Assembly (NCBI GenBank): GCA_030762175.1
Contig: CM060843.1
Location: 31,096,001 to 31,160,000, forward strand
Direction of reading: 5' to 3'
Length of the DNA stretch: 64,000 bases
Source of the DNA: Metallyticus violacea
Taxonomy: Eukaryota; Arthropoda; Insecta; Mantodea; Metallyticidae
Part shown: one piece after another, positions 25,601 to 38,360 of the stretch
Layout: every line of letters starts with the position of its first letter
How positions within the stretch are numbered: the first letter of the stretch is position 1
The notes under the pieces: generated by a model
Told to the model about the DNA's origin: nothing
The model's input: the letters and a program-made list of their open reading frames with translations, nothing else
The model's database searches: none
Program-made: the position numbers and the translations under genes

Positions 25601-28600
25601 TTGGCACCTTTAAAGGTCTTCTGAAATTTTTGGTATGCCCATAGATGGAATGTGAATTTCTTACAGACAAATCCACGCATGCACACACACACAAATATAT
25701 GCTTTCCTTTGCAGCTTTTTAGTGTGGTGTTTTATTTGTTTTTGCTTTTTGAATTTTATATTTTCTTCTTGACCAGATCTGCTGTGTAGCCACTTTTCTG
25801 TGCTCTATCTATGATTTATGGTACTCCAATTTGTATTCTGTTTTGTTTATTGGCAGGTTTGTTAATCTGAATGTGAAGCTGTTAATTATTGCAAGTTTAT
25901 ATTGTTTTGGATTGTGGCTGTTGTTTTTTTATATAATTATCTGTATTATCACATTCAGATTAAAAACCTACCAATAAGCATGACAAAATATGAATCAGAG
26001 TACCATTTATCATAGATATAGGACAGACAAATGGCTACACAACAAATGTGGTCAGGAAGAAAATAGAAACATTCAAAAAACAAAAACAAATAAAGGACAT
26101 CACGACACTAAAAGACTACAAAGGAGATTATATAAAAGAAAATATAATATAAAATAAAAATAAAAATAAAGTAACAATGTAACAAATAAACAAGTCTTCT
26201 TGCCATAGAAGAACTCTAGTGGTTCGAAATATATAAGCACTGTTAAAATATATATAAAAACCTGGCGGTATAAAATACCTAATATTGGCAGCTATATTTT
26301 TGCATAAAGCGCACTTACCACTGGGTTTAAATCTTATGTATTAATATATTTTTATATTCTCTCTCACTCTTGTTTCCTTTATTCTGTTTCCTTGCATTAT
26401 GTTACCCTTGATATTCAATATTTAGTTTTTCCTACCTTTACTTGTCTTCTTGCCTAAGGAGAATTACAGAATTTTTAAATATAGCAAGAGATAATCTAAG
26501 TGTTTTATCCTTTTTCTGCTTCTTTAGCTATTGTTATTTTACTTACATTGTTCGTAGTGTTATTTTATTTTTCATTTATATTATATTATATATACATAAT
26601 AATTTCACATTCCATCCATGGGCACATAAAAATTCCAGAAAATTTTTAAACATGCCAAATTATTTTGGCTTCAGTGAACAATTGCAGTTTAAAGAATCTC
26701 ATAAAAATGAATGCAAGACTAAATTCTGCCATTAAAACAATCAAGCATTTATGAAATTAATTGCAAAAACTACAATATGAAATATGTAGGTAAAAATAAA
26801 CATTACCCTATGATTTAATGAACATATGAGAAATGTAAAATATAAACACATGGAAAAAGTAGTGTATGAGGGTACATCCATAAGTTTCTGGCCTAACTGA
26901 TAAGGATTATTGCCTTCATAAAATCCTTATCTGTTGAGTAAATAATTGCAGTTGTAACTTCCGACCTACTGTGTTCAGTTGTTCAGGTAGTAGTTGCATA
27001 AAGAAGACTATGTTAGAAGATTGTGACATGTTCAAAATGGAGTATTGAGCTGTTAGGACTTACTCCAAATAAAATTAAACAATGATTGGATGGTTTATAT
27101 GGGGTTCATATTCTACCGTATAAGACTGGGCCAAACTAATAGGTCGAGGATGCATTGAAGACGAAGAACATGCAGGTCAGCCCTTGGAGGTACTCACTCC
27201 AGAAAACATCGCTCTTATGGAAGGAGAAATTATGGAAGATAGGCGGCTCAAAATTACAGAAATAGCAGCAAGATTGGGCCTTTCTAAAACAACAGTCCTT
27301 CAAATTATTCTTGAATATTTGAATTTGAATAAAGTTAGGGCAAGATGGGTGCAGAGACTTCTTTTCTCAGTCCAAAAGTAGCAACGAGTCATCTGTTGTC
27401 AGGCATTTTTGGAGCTCTGCTATGGCAACAAGAGAAGTTCTGCAAACCATTGTTACAGGAGATGAAAGTATGGTCCTTCACTATGATCCTTATCCATAAG
27501 AGAATCAATGGAGTGGCATAAACCTGGAGAAGCCCTCTAAAGACCAAGGTCACTCAGTCAACCAAGAAGATCATGTTCACAATCTTTTGGGAATGTGAAG
27601 GAATACTCTTCATTGACTTCAAGGAGAGGAACACTAGTAAATAGGGAGTACTATGCTGGCCTACTGTACAGACTTTGTGCTTCCATCAAAGAGAAAAGGC
27701 GAGGAAAGCTGAGTAGTGGTGTGCGCCTTCTTCATGACATGTGCACACAATTCCTGTTGCTAAGGAAGCTGTGAGGAAATGTGGTTCAAGGAGATCGACC
27801 GTCCACCCTACAGCCAGATCTAGCTTCCAGTGACTATTTCCTCTTCTCAAAACTCAAAACGGACCTTCGAAGAATGAAATTTAAGTGTGACGAAGAAGTG
27901 ATGGATGCTATTTATGCCTATTTTGCGGACAACACTTCTATTTTTTGAGGGGGATTGAAATGTGATGATGAGGGCGCAAAACTTCTATGGTCATTAGCGC
28001 CCAAACACATCAAGTACTGTGTCAGAAATAAAAAATAAATAAACAAAGAACGCAAATCCTGCGCATAATGAACTAACAGTAGTACTTTAGTACTTTGTAC
28101 AATAAAATTTACACTCAAAAACAAATAACAAGGGTAGAAGGCGCCACAGACATAAGGGTGTTACTAAAACACAGCCGCAAGAGCGGAAAACACAACAGTC
28201 CTGTAATGGACTAAAATCGGAGCAATAAAACCCCAAAGCAAACACAGGGTAATATGGTCAACAAACAAAGACCGGTAGAAAAACAAATCAGCAAGAGCTG
28301 AAAACCAACCAGTCTTATAAAACATTAAAATGGTAACAATAAAACCCCAAAACAAATAACAAGGGTAATGTGCAAAACAACAATGAAAGACTAGTTAACA
28401 CGATTCAGCAAAAGCTGAAAAAACAACAGTCTTAAAAGAGTCTAAAAATGCCGTCAATGGTAAAAAGATAAAACCTCAAACCCTTCCTCCAAAAACCACA
28501 AACACCGATAAAAAGGAGCACTCGCTCAACAGCAACGCCATCATCTGCGAGGAGGGAAAACCTAGGCTATTTCTAAAAGCTGCCAGATGATGGCATTCAA

Positions 28601-31600
28601 TTAAAATGTGACGCACTGTAAAGAGGTGGTCACAGTGAGGGCAAGCTGGAGCGGGTTGACCATTAAAAAAGGTGAGAGTGACTAAAACGGCAATGCCCAA
28701 TTCTAAGACGAGCTAAAATTACTTCTTCGCGACGAACAGCGCGAGAAGAAGTCGACCAGTTAAAAGGGACGGATTTACATTCACGGAGCTTATTAGTTGG
28801 GAGTAATTCCCAGTCCTCGCGCCAGCGCGAAATAATGGCTCTACGTAAAGAATGTATAAAATCCCATAAATAAAAATGCTGCTCATACTCAGCAGGGTCT
28901 AAAAGAGCGGATTTTGCTGCAACATCTGCGACCTCATCACCTGGGAGTCCGACATGCCCAGGCACCCATAGGAGTGTTACCCTGACGCCAGCGTCGAAAA
29001 GGGTTAACACTACATTCTGGACCATCTGTACAAGAGGGTGGAGGTTGTACAGATTTCTAAAACTTAAAATGGCACTCAAAGAGTCGGAACATATAACACT
29101 GTTCCCTAGCCCCTGATCAGAAATAAATAAAACCGCCAGATAGATAGCATAAAGCTTCGCCATAAAAATAGATGTCGCAACGTTAAGACCATACGTAAAA
29201 CTTGCCCCATTAAAAACAAAAGCACATTCTACACCTGTGTCACATTTCGAACCGTCGGTATAGATAAAATTCCAGCCATTAAAAGAGGATTTGATCTCGC
29301 TAAAATAACAACGAATAATATGTGCTGCGGTCGAAGATTTTGGACAGGACGTAAGCCCAAGATGAACGGGGGGCCTCTGCTAAAATCCAGGGGGGAGAAT
29401 AATATTCCCCGGCTAAGAAAAAAGCAGGTAACTCAAAAGTCCAATGTCCGTAAAATCTCCCGAAAACGAAAGCCAGCAGGCTTAGGAGTAAAATACCGAG
29501 CAGCATAAAAACTATCCAAAGACACATTAAAAAACGTTCGTGGGATGACGAGGTTGCGCAGCTAAGCGACAACCGTAAGCAGAAAGTAAAACATCCCTAC
29601 GATAAAACAATGGAGGTTCTCCAGACTCCGCACATAAACTTAACACAGGACTGGTGGGGAATGCTCCAATGGCTACACGGATACCCCGGTGATGAATCGG
29701 GTTCAGGCGCAGAACAGAAGGCCGCGCAGAGCCATAAACAACACTGCCATAATCCAGTTTGGACCGGAGAAGAGAGCGGTAAAAACGTAAAAGAATAGTC
29801 GGTCAGCTCCCCAAGATGTGCCGCTTAAAACACGTAAAATACAAAGAGAACGTTCACACTTGCCGCGGAGTTGCGCTATATGCGATGACCAGCATAATTT
29901 TCTATCAAACACCAAGCCAAGGAATCGAACTTCGTCTGCGAAAGCAACAGCGTCTGGGCCAAGACGGAGCGAATGTGGAGGATACTCCTTGTGGCGCCAG
30001 TAGTTCATGCAGACGGTCTTCTCTGCGGAGAAACGGAATCCGTGATTCACACTCCAAGCGTAAAGGCGGTCGAGACAGCATTGGAGGCGGCGTTCCAAGA
30101 GACAAGTTCTCCGAGAGGAAAGATAGCAAAATCGTCTACAAACAACGACGATTGTATTCCTGGCGGTAAACACTTGGTGATAGAGTTAATAGTAATAGCA
30201 AACAGTGTGCAACTAAGTACCGAGCCCTGAGGTACACCATTCTCTTGAATAAAACTAGATGATAAAACTGATCCCACGCGAACATTAAAAACCCGGTCTT
30301 CCATAAATTCTTGAATAAAAACTGACATGCGCCCACGTATGTTCCAATCGTAAAGCGTTCGGAGGATACCGCCTCTCCAGCAAGTATCATACGCTTTCTC
30401 CAGATCAAAAAATACAGCAACCGTTTGGCACTTCCGAATAAAACCGTCCATTATGTGGGTCGAAAGAGATACAAGATGGTCGACAGAGGAGCGGTGACGA
30501 CGAAAACCGCACTGAGCGTTCGTCAATAGATGTCTCGACTCCAAACACCACATAAGCCGTCCGTTAATCATTCGTTCCAACACCTTGCAGACGCAGCTGG
30601 TGAGGGATATCGAACGGTAACTGGAAGGAAGATGTGGGTCCTTTCCAGGCTTAGGTATAGGAATGACGGTAGCCATTCGCCAGGCGCTAGGAAATGTGCC
30701 ATGACACCAAATAAAATTAAACGTCTGTAATAAAAATGCCTTGCCTTCCGCAGATAAATGCTGCAACATAGCAACATGAATGCCATCCGGCCCTGGTGCG
30801 CAGTGTCTAGAGTTCGTACGGGCATGCTCCAATTCCCTAGAGGTAAAGGGGACATTGTAGCACTCCTGATGGTCGGAGGCAAAACAGAAGCCCTTCGACT
30901 CGATCTGCTCTTTAATTGTGAGAAAAGCAGCAGGATAGTTGGCCGAGCTTGAAACATCAGCGAAAGCACGTCCTAAAATATTAGCGACATCAATCGGAGT
31001 AGTGACAACCCGATTTAAAATCCGAAGACCGGGTATGGGCGTAAACCTAGGTTTGCCCGCAACGCGGCGTAGTCGTTCCCAAACTACGGATGAAGGCGTT
31101 ATGCAGTTAAAAGACGAGGTAAAAGTAATCCAAGAAATCTTTTTGCTATCCTCTATGACTCGACGGCATTTGGCGCGCAGTTGTTTAGCGAATCATATTT
31201 GCAGAAGTAGGGTGGTGACGAAAAGCTCGGTCAGCACCCCGGCGTGCACGCAACGCATCATGGCATTCATCGGTCCACCAGGGAACCGGTAAGCGTCTAG
31301 GGTGACAAGACGACCGGGGAATAGCCAGATCTGCGGCTGTGATGATGACCGTACGGAGGTGCTCGATCACGACGTCGATAGATGGAAATTCACACCCTGA
31401 AAATTCGGCCATAGATAGAAAGAGAGGCCAGTTTGCCTTTTCAATGAGCCATTTTGGCACGCGCTGTGAATGTACGTTTGAAGAGAGTATATGAATCTGA
31501 CACGGAAAGTGGTCACTAGAGTATGAATCAGAGAAGACATTCCAAGTAAAATGTACAGATAGTGAGACAGAACAAAAGGATAAGTCCAAGTGTGAAAAAC

Positions 31601-34600
31601 TCTGAGTTATGTCTGAAATATATGTAGGTTGACCAGTATTGAGCACTACAAGATTGTGACCATCCAGAAAGTCGGCTAAAAGGCTATCCCTTGCACACTC
31701 CGAGGTGGAACCCCATAGGGGATGGTGTGCATTGAAATCCCCCAAAAGTAGGACGGGGTGGTAGCTGAGACAGAAGATTGTCTAGATCAACTATGGTGAC
31801 TGTACCAGACGGAGGCAAGTAAACACTGCAGATGGAAAAACTGAGGCCAGAGAAGTGAACGGTAGCTGCAGAAGCTTGTAAAGGAGTCTGGAGCTTTAGT
31901 GAAGTACTGTACACGTCATTTCGAATTAAAATTAAAACTCCGCCATGAGCGGGAGTGCCATCTTCGGGAGGGAGATAAAATCTCACCGAAGAGTAACCGC
32001 GTAAAGTAAAAGAATCCTGTGGGCGAAGTTTGGTCTCTTGGAGACACACTAGCGGACAATCAGTAGAACGTAAAATTAATTCGAGGTCAGGTCTTCGACT
32101 ACGGAGACCACGCACATTCCACGAAAGGATAGCCATTTTTAAAATTAAATAAAAATAAGTTAAAAAATCTACCACCTCACTTTTTGCTAGGCCAAGGACG
32201 GATCAAACGTCCTTTCTTTTGTCGCGTGGGGCTCGGTGGTTTGCCTGGAGCAGGCCCATCCTGCTCCATCTCGTCCTCAGAGGGAGGGCTCTCCCGCTGA
32301 GAGGAATCCACCGATTCCAGCACCTGGAATCAGTTGGATGTAGATAAGAGCGGTGACGGCGACTGCCCAGCGGGTTTGCTCCCATCGTGGGAGCGGGACC
32401 TCCGAGGAGGAGAAGGGCTCTTTTTCTTCTCCATAGGAATTGATTTCATAAAATCCGTCCGCGTATAACTTGTCTTAAATTTAATTTCTGGAGCATTAAA
32501 AACAACGGGTTTCGGCTTCTCGGTAGAGCGTTTTAGAGAACTGGGCTTAGTAGGGACCCGTGTAAAAACAAAGTCACAAGTCTGCGTACTGCTATCGCAC
32601 TTCTTGGGCGCAAAAGAAGCTGCTGCGCTGTAGGTGCCGGTCTTAGGCACGACAGGTTGGCGAGATTGAAATCGTTTCCGGGCCTCAGTAAAGGAGAGTT
32701 TTTCCTTTACCCGGATCTCCTGAATACAGCGCTCCTCTCTAAAACGAGGGCAGTCGCGGGACGAGGCTGGATGGTCGCCGCGGCAGTTGACGCAGACAGG
32801 AGCGGATGGACATGCTCCCTCATGACTTGCTTGACCGCAGGTAGCACAGATGCAAACGGCGCTCTTGCAGGATATGCGAGTGTGTCCAAAACGTTGACAC
32901 TGAAAACATCGCAACGGGCTCGGGATATATGGGCGCACTTCTATCAATTCGTAGCCCGCCTTTATCCTCTGCGGCAATTCGATCCTGTCAAACGTGAGGA
33001 AAAGAGTCCGGGTAGGCTGTAATTCCCCCTCTCTCCTTAACTGAACACGATAAACAGAGGTGACCCCTTGGTCTTCCAGACAACTCTGGATTTCCGGGTC
33101 GGACATTCCGTATAGAACATTGGTGGTAACAACTCCTCGCGACGAATTCATGGTCTTGTGTTTCTCGACACGGATGGGATAACCGTGGAGTAGCGTCGCC
33201 TTGAGCAACGAGTTGCTTTGAGACAGTCCAAGTGTCTCCACCAAAAGTGATCTATTACGTAGACGGGTACAGGATTTAACGGGTCCAGCTATGGCATCAA
33301 TGCCCTTCTGAATTTTAAATGGATTTACCTTAACAAATGACTGGCCATCTTCGGTACGACTGAAAACTAAGTAGCGAGGAAATGACTTCTCGGATACTTC
33401 TCTTACGTCAACTCTTTTTCGTTTCATTTGAAAATGATTATTATCATGTGCCATAGCGATATTATCCTCCACCATTGCAACTGTCTCCGATGGCAGGCTG
33501 CTTCCTGGGCGCCACTCCGGCTTAGGTTACTGGCCCTGGCCTGAACAAAGTAACCTCAGGGTCACACCTTCCTGTTGTTTGACAAAGGGACCCAATCGCC
33601 TGCAGGAAATCAACAGCTCATGCAATGGCCCTTCCCCGGGCCTGGCCTTTACCAGGGGATACGCTCCCGCCCTATATGATAACCCTGTGCTGGGGGTTAC
33701 GCAGTTACCCAGTCACATTCTACCGTGTCAAACACGCGGGCACCCATCAGACGAAGAACAGGGAAGTAGGCCAAATAAAATAATAAAACAGGTCAAATAA
33801 AAAGGAGTCAAACACGCTGAGCGCGGACCTTAGGGAGCAGCTCAAGTACCTCGGGGTCGCTATGCCCCGTACCCAAAAAATTGGGCCCCTGAGGGGGATT
33901 GAAATACGAGAAGTGCATTGCAATAAAGGGTAATTATATTGAAAAATGTTATACTTTTTGTCTTTTATCATACCCATAAAATAGTTAGGGTGGAAACTTA
34001 TGGACCTTGAAAAGTGCATTATACTTTTTGTCTTTATCATACCTAGAAAAGTGGTTAGGGCAGAAACTTATGGACCTTGAAAAGTGTATTATACTTTTTG
34101 GCTTTATCATACCTAGAAAATGGTTAGGGCAGAAACTTATGGACCTATCATAGCATACCATATCTGGCAAAAAACAACATGAATTCCAAAAGCTCTTCAA
34201 AAACCCATAGAATTAACAGTATGGAAAAATATATTCATAAACAAAAACAAGGAAAATGTATTTAATTTTGATCTTCCAAACAATAGTAACCTCATTACTA
34301 AGTTCATAAAATCCACAGAGTGACATCTTTAAACCACTCTTGGAAGCCTTAGAAACATGTCCAAGTAAGTGGAAAAAGATTAATGAAATTTGAGTGATAT
34401 CCTCTTAAATTACTTATTATATTATACTATATTTCTCTGTGAAAATTTCCGATATTTAAATCTATATTAAAGACTACTTTAAAAAAAAAAGAAGAAAAAA
34501 AAGCCAGACACCAACTTCTGAACACATACCCCCTAAATACGATATTTTCAACTGCAAAAATTGCTATATTTGGTATATATCAAAAAGTTCATTTCAGGTT

Positions 34601-37600
34601 TCTTTTAATCTGTTCACTTAGATCACTGCAATTAAGTTTCATTTTAAAGTGACCTGCTTGCTACAATTTTTTCAAGTGTTAAAATATGTTGTAAGTGAAC
34701 TGCAAATTATAACTTTCTGAAATTATGGAAATTCCAAAATGATAAGAAACAATTTATATAATCTCATTACAGTGCAAATGGTATGCATTTTTTAAATTAT
34801 AATTCATAATAATAATTATATCTGTTACTAGCTTCAGTTAGTTCACAAACATTGGTGCTTCTTCAAACCTTCTTACTATGAACAACTGTTTTGTTCTAGA
34901 GCTATGAAGAGGATATTTTCAAGTTTGACCCAACACATATGCACAGAGGAAAGAAGTAGATGAATTATTTTGCTTGAAATCAAGTTCTGTTACATAATTT
35001 TTCTGCACCTATAACAAACCACTATTTACTTTCATACATTTATGTCATATTCATTTGCTCCACAACCTAAATGTAACATTAAAGTTAATAACGATGAATA
35101 TAAGCATCTTGGAACTTTAGGGGTGATGATACCACTTAAACTCTGATTTACTGTTCATCAGTACATAACTGTGGTGTCCTCTTGTTCCATGAATCCAGAT
35201 GAGTCTTTAAGTTTGTGCTGTATTAGTGTGTCAGATAGTATCCCTGATATGTGTTTATGTACAAATTCATAGAATATTTTGAAATAGGATCCTATTTTCA
35301 ACTGGGCATTGTTAACTAGTTTTAGCTGCAAGTCATTTTAATGTTTCACCTATTCCATTGCATGCCACTTTGATGACAAACAAATACCATTCAGCACTTA
35401 TATTATGAAAGTAATTTTTATGCAAAAACAAATTCATGAAATTCTTGATTTTGTACAGACTAGCAGCATCTTCACCAAAATAATATATTTAAATCTCAAT
35501 GTTTAATCTTATTCCTCAATGAGACTTGCTGGAATGCACAGATAAAGTGTAGATTCCAATTGGTAACTAACACTCTGTCATACTATCACGATATTGCTTG
35601 GGCACAATAATTTTCTAAAAATTATCATGAGTTAACTTGGCCTTCAGTGTTTTACTGTATATTGTGTTGCATTTTTTTTAATACTATTTAATGCCTGTTT
35701 TTACTGTTAAGACATCACAAGTGGTAAACACTAATGATATGAAATGAAATGATAAATTGGAAAAGGCTTTTATAAAGGAAGGAAGAATCTCAAGCCTGAG
35801 TTTAGGGTACCTTCCTGGGAATTGCCATTTATGAGGACTGAGGGAAACCTGGAAAAACCCCTCAGCAAGGAAAAAGGGTCCTGGTTGGAATCGAACCCCA
35901 GACCTTCCACAAATGAGTCTGCAACTTAACGGCCTCAGCCACTCATGGCAGTGTTATGGAGGTGATGGAATTGTCAGTTAATCTTTCATAAATGTTCACA
36001 ATATCAAACAGCATAAATCTGTCTGTATTGATTCACTGTACAATAACTGATTCAATTCTTGTATTCATATGGCTGTCTAACATCACTTTCACATCTTCAA
36101 TCCTTGAGCATTTGTCACAGTAATCTAAATACAGTCTTTGGAGTACCCATTGCAAAGCATCATTTGAGGAAGTTAAGCTCCTAACTGTGATTAAATAAAA
36201 TTAAAATATATTAATTAACTGTTATTAAATAAACAAAATTAAAATAAATACAATTTTAAAAATGCTTACACATACACATGGAAACTGAAAACAGAGCTGC
36301 AGTCAAACATATCCATTCACCCACACACTGAGCCTGCAAGCACATACCATCTTGGATAAAGCTCAGCAAATTTGAAAACTATTATGTTCAAGATATTTTT
36401 CCAAAAATTCTCAAATTAAGATTACTATTATTATATACTCTCTTTTGTTAGTGCTAGTACATTCCTGTCAATTTATTTATACTGATATGACATCCTTCTC
36501 TTAAGGCATATGCGACTGATCTCATTCTTCTCATAAAACTGCTACACTAAAATGAATACATTGTCATTTATCTCCTTTTTTTTTTCAGGCTGACATGACG
36601 TAAGACTCCCTATTATGGAGTAAGACACTTCACTCTCCTTTTACTGTATAAACATTAATGTTTCATTTTTCACCTTTTTTTTTTTTCTATTACCTTGTGA
36701 TTAGGAATGAGACAATGCTACTACTTTATTTTGTTCAGCAATTGTTTCTTGCTTATATTATTCTCAATTCATCTAAATTTACTAAAATAATCTCAAATCC
36801 ATAACAAGATTGTGGTGTCTTCAGTTTCTCTCTATATTCACTTCCATGTCTAACAAAAGCTGAATATTTTGTCAATAAATGCATGTGTTTTTTTACCATA
36901 CTTCACCTTTATAAATAATTCACAAAACATCTGCTCAGTTAAACCTGTTATTTAGGATATTAACCAATAAAATGATCACTAAACTAGAGGAGGCTTTCCA
37001 AACAGTAATAACAGTAATAATTTTAATTATGTATGATACTGCTGTACTGATAATAATACAATGTGGTCATTGTGAAACCAATAGAGAGATGTTTACCTCA
37101 ATGTATATGCCTTACTCCCTACAATTCTCTGCACATGCATTCAAAGAGACTTTTCTCTTCCTCTTCCTTGTCATTTCACCCCAGCATAGGCTTGGAAGGA
37201 TACAAATTTGTTGAAAATGTATATTACCTTTCAGTACACATAATAAGTTTCTTTTTTGCATAAAACTACATCAATGTTAGTAGATTACTGCACTGCCAGC
37301 AGATGTCGTGCATAGAATGAGATGTATGACCATTTAAATTACATTCTCTCCTAAAAACACCCAGCAGGTTAAGGAAATATGGAAGTTGTGAATATGGCTC
37401 CAAAGACTGTAAATGGTTTCTCATGAGCAATAGAATTTAGAATAAGTCATAAAATAGCATTATTGCTAATACATAACTAATAAACTTACTAACATTAAAT
37501 TTAAAAAGAACAATAGTAGGTTGCAATTAACACAAAGCAATAAGCTCTTAGCAAAGTATAAGGAACTAAGCATTCTCATGAACAATATTCAGGTGTTCTA

Positions 37601-38313
37601 AAATTAGATATTCATTTTTTTATACTAAACTTCATTTACTTACTTAAAAGTAAGATGCGTTTCGGGAGAATCTCTCCCATCTTCAGTTGCTCACTGAACT
37701 GCTGTTACTCAAAATGATGGCTGTACACCTGGATGTTTCTGTGGTGGCCTCTGTTGGTTGAAGTAGGGAAATTCCTGAGTTCATCCATAGGAGAAAACTT
37801 GAAAATCATTAGGGTTTCCCTATTTTTTAATATAAAAATGTTTTCCCATGTGGATAACTTCAATGGGTTTTAAAGATGTTTCAGCAGTTTAATTTCTGGT
37901 TTTATTTCATGGTTCACCGGAAATTAAACTGCTGAAACATCTTCAAAACCCACTGGAGTTATCCACTTGGGAAAAAAAAAATTTATATTTAAAAAATAGA
38001 GAAAACCTTATGAATTTCGAGTTTCCTCCTATGGATGAACACAGCAATTTCCTACTTCAACCAACAGAGGCCACCACAGAAACATCCGGGTGTCCAGCCA
38101 TCATTTCGAGTAACGGCGGTTAAGTGAGCAACTGAACATGGGAGAGATTCTCCCGAAACAGTTCTTACTTTTTTAAGTAAGTAAATGGAGTTTAGAGTAA
38201 AAAAAGGAATACCTAAGTTTAGGATATATTACCACTCCATTGTCAACAGCTTCAAAAGTACAACTTTTAATATTCAGGTGTTTTAAAGAAAATCAAAAAA
38301 CAAAAAATATATG

Positions 38314-38360
<47 letters not shown>

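Larger units (their letters stand above)
27962..33889 (-). mobile_element. Nearly complete I-group LINE (5.9 kb)
   Basis: A 16-bp target duplication (27946-27961, 33890-33905) flanks the element. On the minus strand it has a 5' UTR (33476-33889), a gag-like ORF1 with zinc knuckles, an ORF2 with endonuclease, RT, RNase H and C-terminal knuckle, and a 3' UTR with tandem repeats and a terminal hairpin. There is no poly(A): the 3' end is CATCATCAC. RNase H plus a simple-repeat 3' end places it in the I group rather than Jockey proper. ORF1 has one premature stop and ORF2 several frameshifts, so it is recent but dead. Its base composition is clearly less AT-rich than its surroundings. Confidence 0.93.
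26867..34150 (+). mobile_element. Mariner-like element split by a LINE
   Basis: It is flanked by TA (26865-26866 and 34151-34152) inside PLE coding sequence. The left end (tacatccataagtttctggc) and right end (gcagaaacttatggacc) are inverted relatives. The transposase helix-turn-helix region lies at 27184-27381, and the catalytic segment near 27715-27950 is in broken frames, with a third-aspartate block LASSDYFLFSKLK. It belongs to the same family as 38360-39651. A 5.9-kb LINE (27962-33889) interrupts its 3' end. Excising that LINE and the two extra end repeats leaves about 1.2 kb. Confidence 0.88.
25080..34395. mobile_element. PLE inverted dimer hosting nested mariner and LINE
   Basis: The minus arm (25080-25960) and plus arm (from about 25961 to 34395) end in matching inverted termini (cactcaaatttc...ccacttacttggacatgt at the left, its complement near 34355-34395). 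The plus arm is interrupted by an unexplained A/T-rich insert (26160-26590) and by the mariner at 26867-34150. PLE sequence resumes at 34151 with cataccatatctgg, in register with the GIY-YIG region of other copies (SA-V/I-A-Y-H-F-W). Both arms are heavily mutated. Confidence 0.83.

Noticed and set aside
28164..28482. CRISPR-like repeat array
   Set aside because: Units are diverged, have no uniform spacers, and lie in the LINE 3' UTR of a eukaryotic genome.
29816..31292. Several plus-strand frames of 60-117 codons
   Set aside because: Shadows of the LINE ORF2 on the minus strand, produced by its lower AT content.
36589..36602. Tiny plus-strand exon after a strong polypyrimidine acceptor
   Set aside because: Too short (about 11 nt) and lies downstream of the candidate terminal exon; no support.
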